This document shows positions 52,001 to 52,809 of a stretch of DNA of 52,809 bases, piece after piece. Source of the stretch: Candidatus Methylomirabilota bacterium (lineage in GTDB: Bacteria > Methylomirabilota > Methylomirabilia > Methylomirabilales > Methylomirabilaceae); assembly GCA_016207095.1 (NCBI GenBank), contig JACQQF010000069.1:1-52809 (forward strand), written 5' to 3'. Positions within the stretch are counted from its first letter, which is position 1. Every line of letters starts with the position of its first letter. The position numbers were made by a program, and so were the translations under genes. The notes under the pieces are model-generated. The model was not told the origin of the DNA, searched no databases, and worked only from the letters and a program-made list of their open reading frames with translations.

Positions 52001-52809
52001 GTGGACGCATTGACCCGCGCCGTCGGCGCGGCCATCCTGATTGCCGGACTCATTGCAGGCTCGGCGGCGGCGCAGGAACAGGGCGCGGCCCCTGTCGAGC
52101 GTCGCTCCGCTGGGGCGGAGAGGATCGGCTTGATGATCTTCCCGCCGCTCTTCTGGCGCCCACCGGCTGTCGGGGACGAGGTCGAGCGCCGCACCCTTAG
52201 CAACGGGATCATCCTCTACCTGTATCCCGACCGTACCCTCCCGCTCCTGGACCTGGTCGGCCTGATCCGCGGCGGCCGCCTGTACGATCCCGGCGAGAAG
52301 GCAGGCCTGGCGCGCGTCGCCGCGTCACAGATCCGCGCCGGCGGTACGATCTCAATCGCGCCAGATGCCCTGAACGACGAGCTGGAATCGCTGGCGGCTT
52401 CCCTCGAACTGTCGGCGGGCGACGAGGCGCTCGAGGTGCGCTTGAATCTCTTGTCACGACATACCGAAAGAGGCGTCAAGCTCTTGGCCGACGTGCTGCT
52501 GCGGCCGGCATTCGATGCGGGGCAACTGGAGCTGGCCAGAGGCCGCCTCCTGGAAGAGCTTCGGCGGCGGCGCGACAACCCGACCGAGCTCCTCCACAAG
52601 GAGTTTGCCGCGCTCCACTACACCGACCGGCACCCGCTGGGGCTGGAGCCCAGCGAGCCGAGCCTCCGGAGCATCAGTCGCGAAGATCTCATCGCGTTCC
52701 ATCGACGCTACGTCCGCCCCGACAACCTCATGCTGGCAGCGGCCGGCGATTTCGACACGGAGTCGCTGGTCGCGCTCCTTGAACAGTCGCTCGGTAGCTG
52801 GTCCGCCAA
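52001..52809 (+). CDS. M16 family peptidase-like protein lacking the zinc motif (partial)
   Basis: The gene runs off the window; 269 codons are visible. GTG at 52001 has GGAG six bases upstream and follows the previous stop by 19 bp. A signal peptide (AAILIAGLIAGSAAA) is followed by an M16 N-terminal domain (RTLSNGIILYLYPDRTLPLLDLVGLIRGG, then YDPGEKAGLARVAASQIRAGGT). HxxEH is replaced by ARVAA, so it should be the inactive partner of the preceding peptidase. Confidence 0.87.
   Translation, partial: MDALTRAVGAAILIAGLIAGSAAAQEQGAAPVERRSAGAERIGLMIFPPLFWRPPAVGDEVERRTLSNGIILYLYPDRTLPLLDLVGLIRGGRLYDPGEKAGLARVAASQIRAGGTISIAPDALNDELESLAASLELSAGDEALEVRLNLLSRHTERGVKLLADVLLRPAFDAGQLELARGRLLEELRRRRDNPTELLHKEFAALHYTDRHPLGLEPSEPSLRSISREDLIAFHRRYVRPDNLMLAAAGDFDTESLVALLEQSLGSWSA

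Overview
The window is a GC-rich (clearly above 50 percent) bacterial chromosome segment carrying the replication origin. Gene content is Gram-negative: a TolC-type outer-membrane efflux protein, an O-antigen-type ABC exporter with a WaaL/Wzy-like membrane protein, hopanoid-type HpnA, an ECF sigma/anti-sigma pair and DegP/HtrA. The mix (hpnA, glcDEF, a CsoR/CopA locus, paired M16 peptidases, many small palindromic repeats) would suit a deep-branching lineage such as Methylomirabilota (NC10) or a relative. That is a guess from gene content; no rRNA gene is present to settle it.

Layout. 1-435: small mobile palindromic elements. 436-11984, all minus strand: a surface-polysaccharide locus (ligase/polymerase-like protein, Wzt/Wzm-type ABC exporter, and enzymes for UDP-xylose/glucuronate, GDP-4-keto-6-deoxymannose and dTDP-sugar precursors), with a consensus promoter at 11477-11505 and an archease gene just upstream. 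12071-17120: a MacAB-TolC-type efflux operon. 17153-17459: a nest of small inverted-repeat elements. 17488-19110: ECF sigma factor, zinc-finger anti-sigma factor and a Spy/CpxP-like periplasmic protein. 19265-25608: glycolate oxidase genes glcE, glcF and glcD, with a PIG-L-type deacetylase and a glycosyltransferase between glcF and glcD. 25730-27393: a glutamate-1-semialdehyde aminomutase-family enzyme and a glutaredoxin-like protein. About 27585-27933: probable oriC, then dnaA on the plus strand.

Right of dnaA: a broken copy of the 5' end of hpnA, a CsgG/FlgO-like exported protein, a PIN/ribbon-helix-helix toxin-antitoxin pair, intact hpnA, a hotdog thioesterase and a thioredoxin-reductase-like ferredoxin-NADP reductase. 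34400-41217 (minus): MATE transporter, CcdA, a pair of M16 peptidases, a DUF192 protein and HtrA. 41381-46502 (minus): a metal locus with a CsoR-type repressor under a consensus promoter/operator, a geranylgeranyl-reductase-family flavoprotein, a CopA-type ATPase, a Tat-exported CYCGC protein interrupted by an in-frame TGA, and a 49-residue YHS protein. 46638 to the end: kelch-repeat protein, alpha/beta hydrolase with an apparently leaderless promoter, M48 protease, LemA, and a second M16 pair running off the window.

Three things stand out. (1) The CYCGC gene has TGA exactly where the second CxxC motif of its family would have its first cysteine, and the reading frame continues for 38 family-like codons: a candidate selenocysteine protein, or a fresh nonsense mutation. 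(2) Degenerate arrays of 7-bp units (GCACCTC, GTTCATG and TCAGCCG types) occur at many gene borders, often as facing inverted arms, and one array is translated inside copA. (3) Two families of small inverted-repeat elements end in CTAG, and the ends of two copies supply the TAG stop codons of dnaA and copA.
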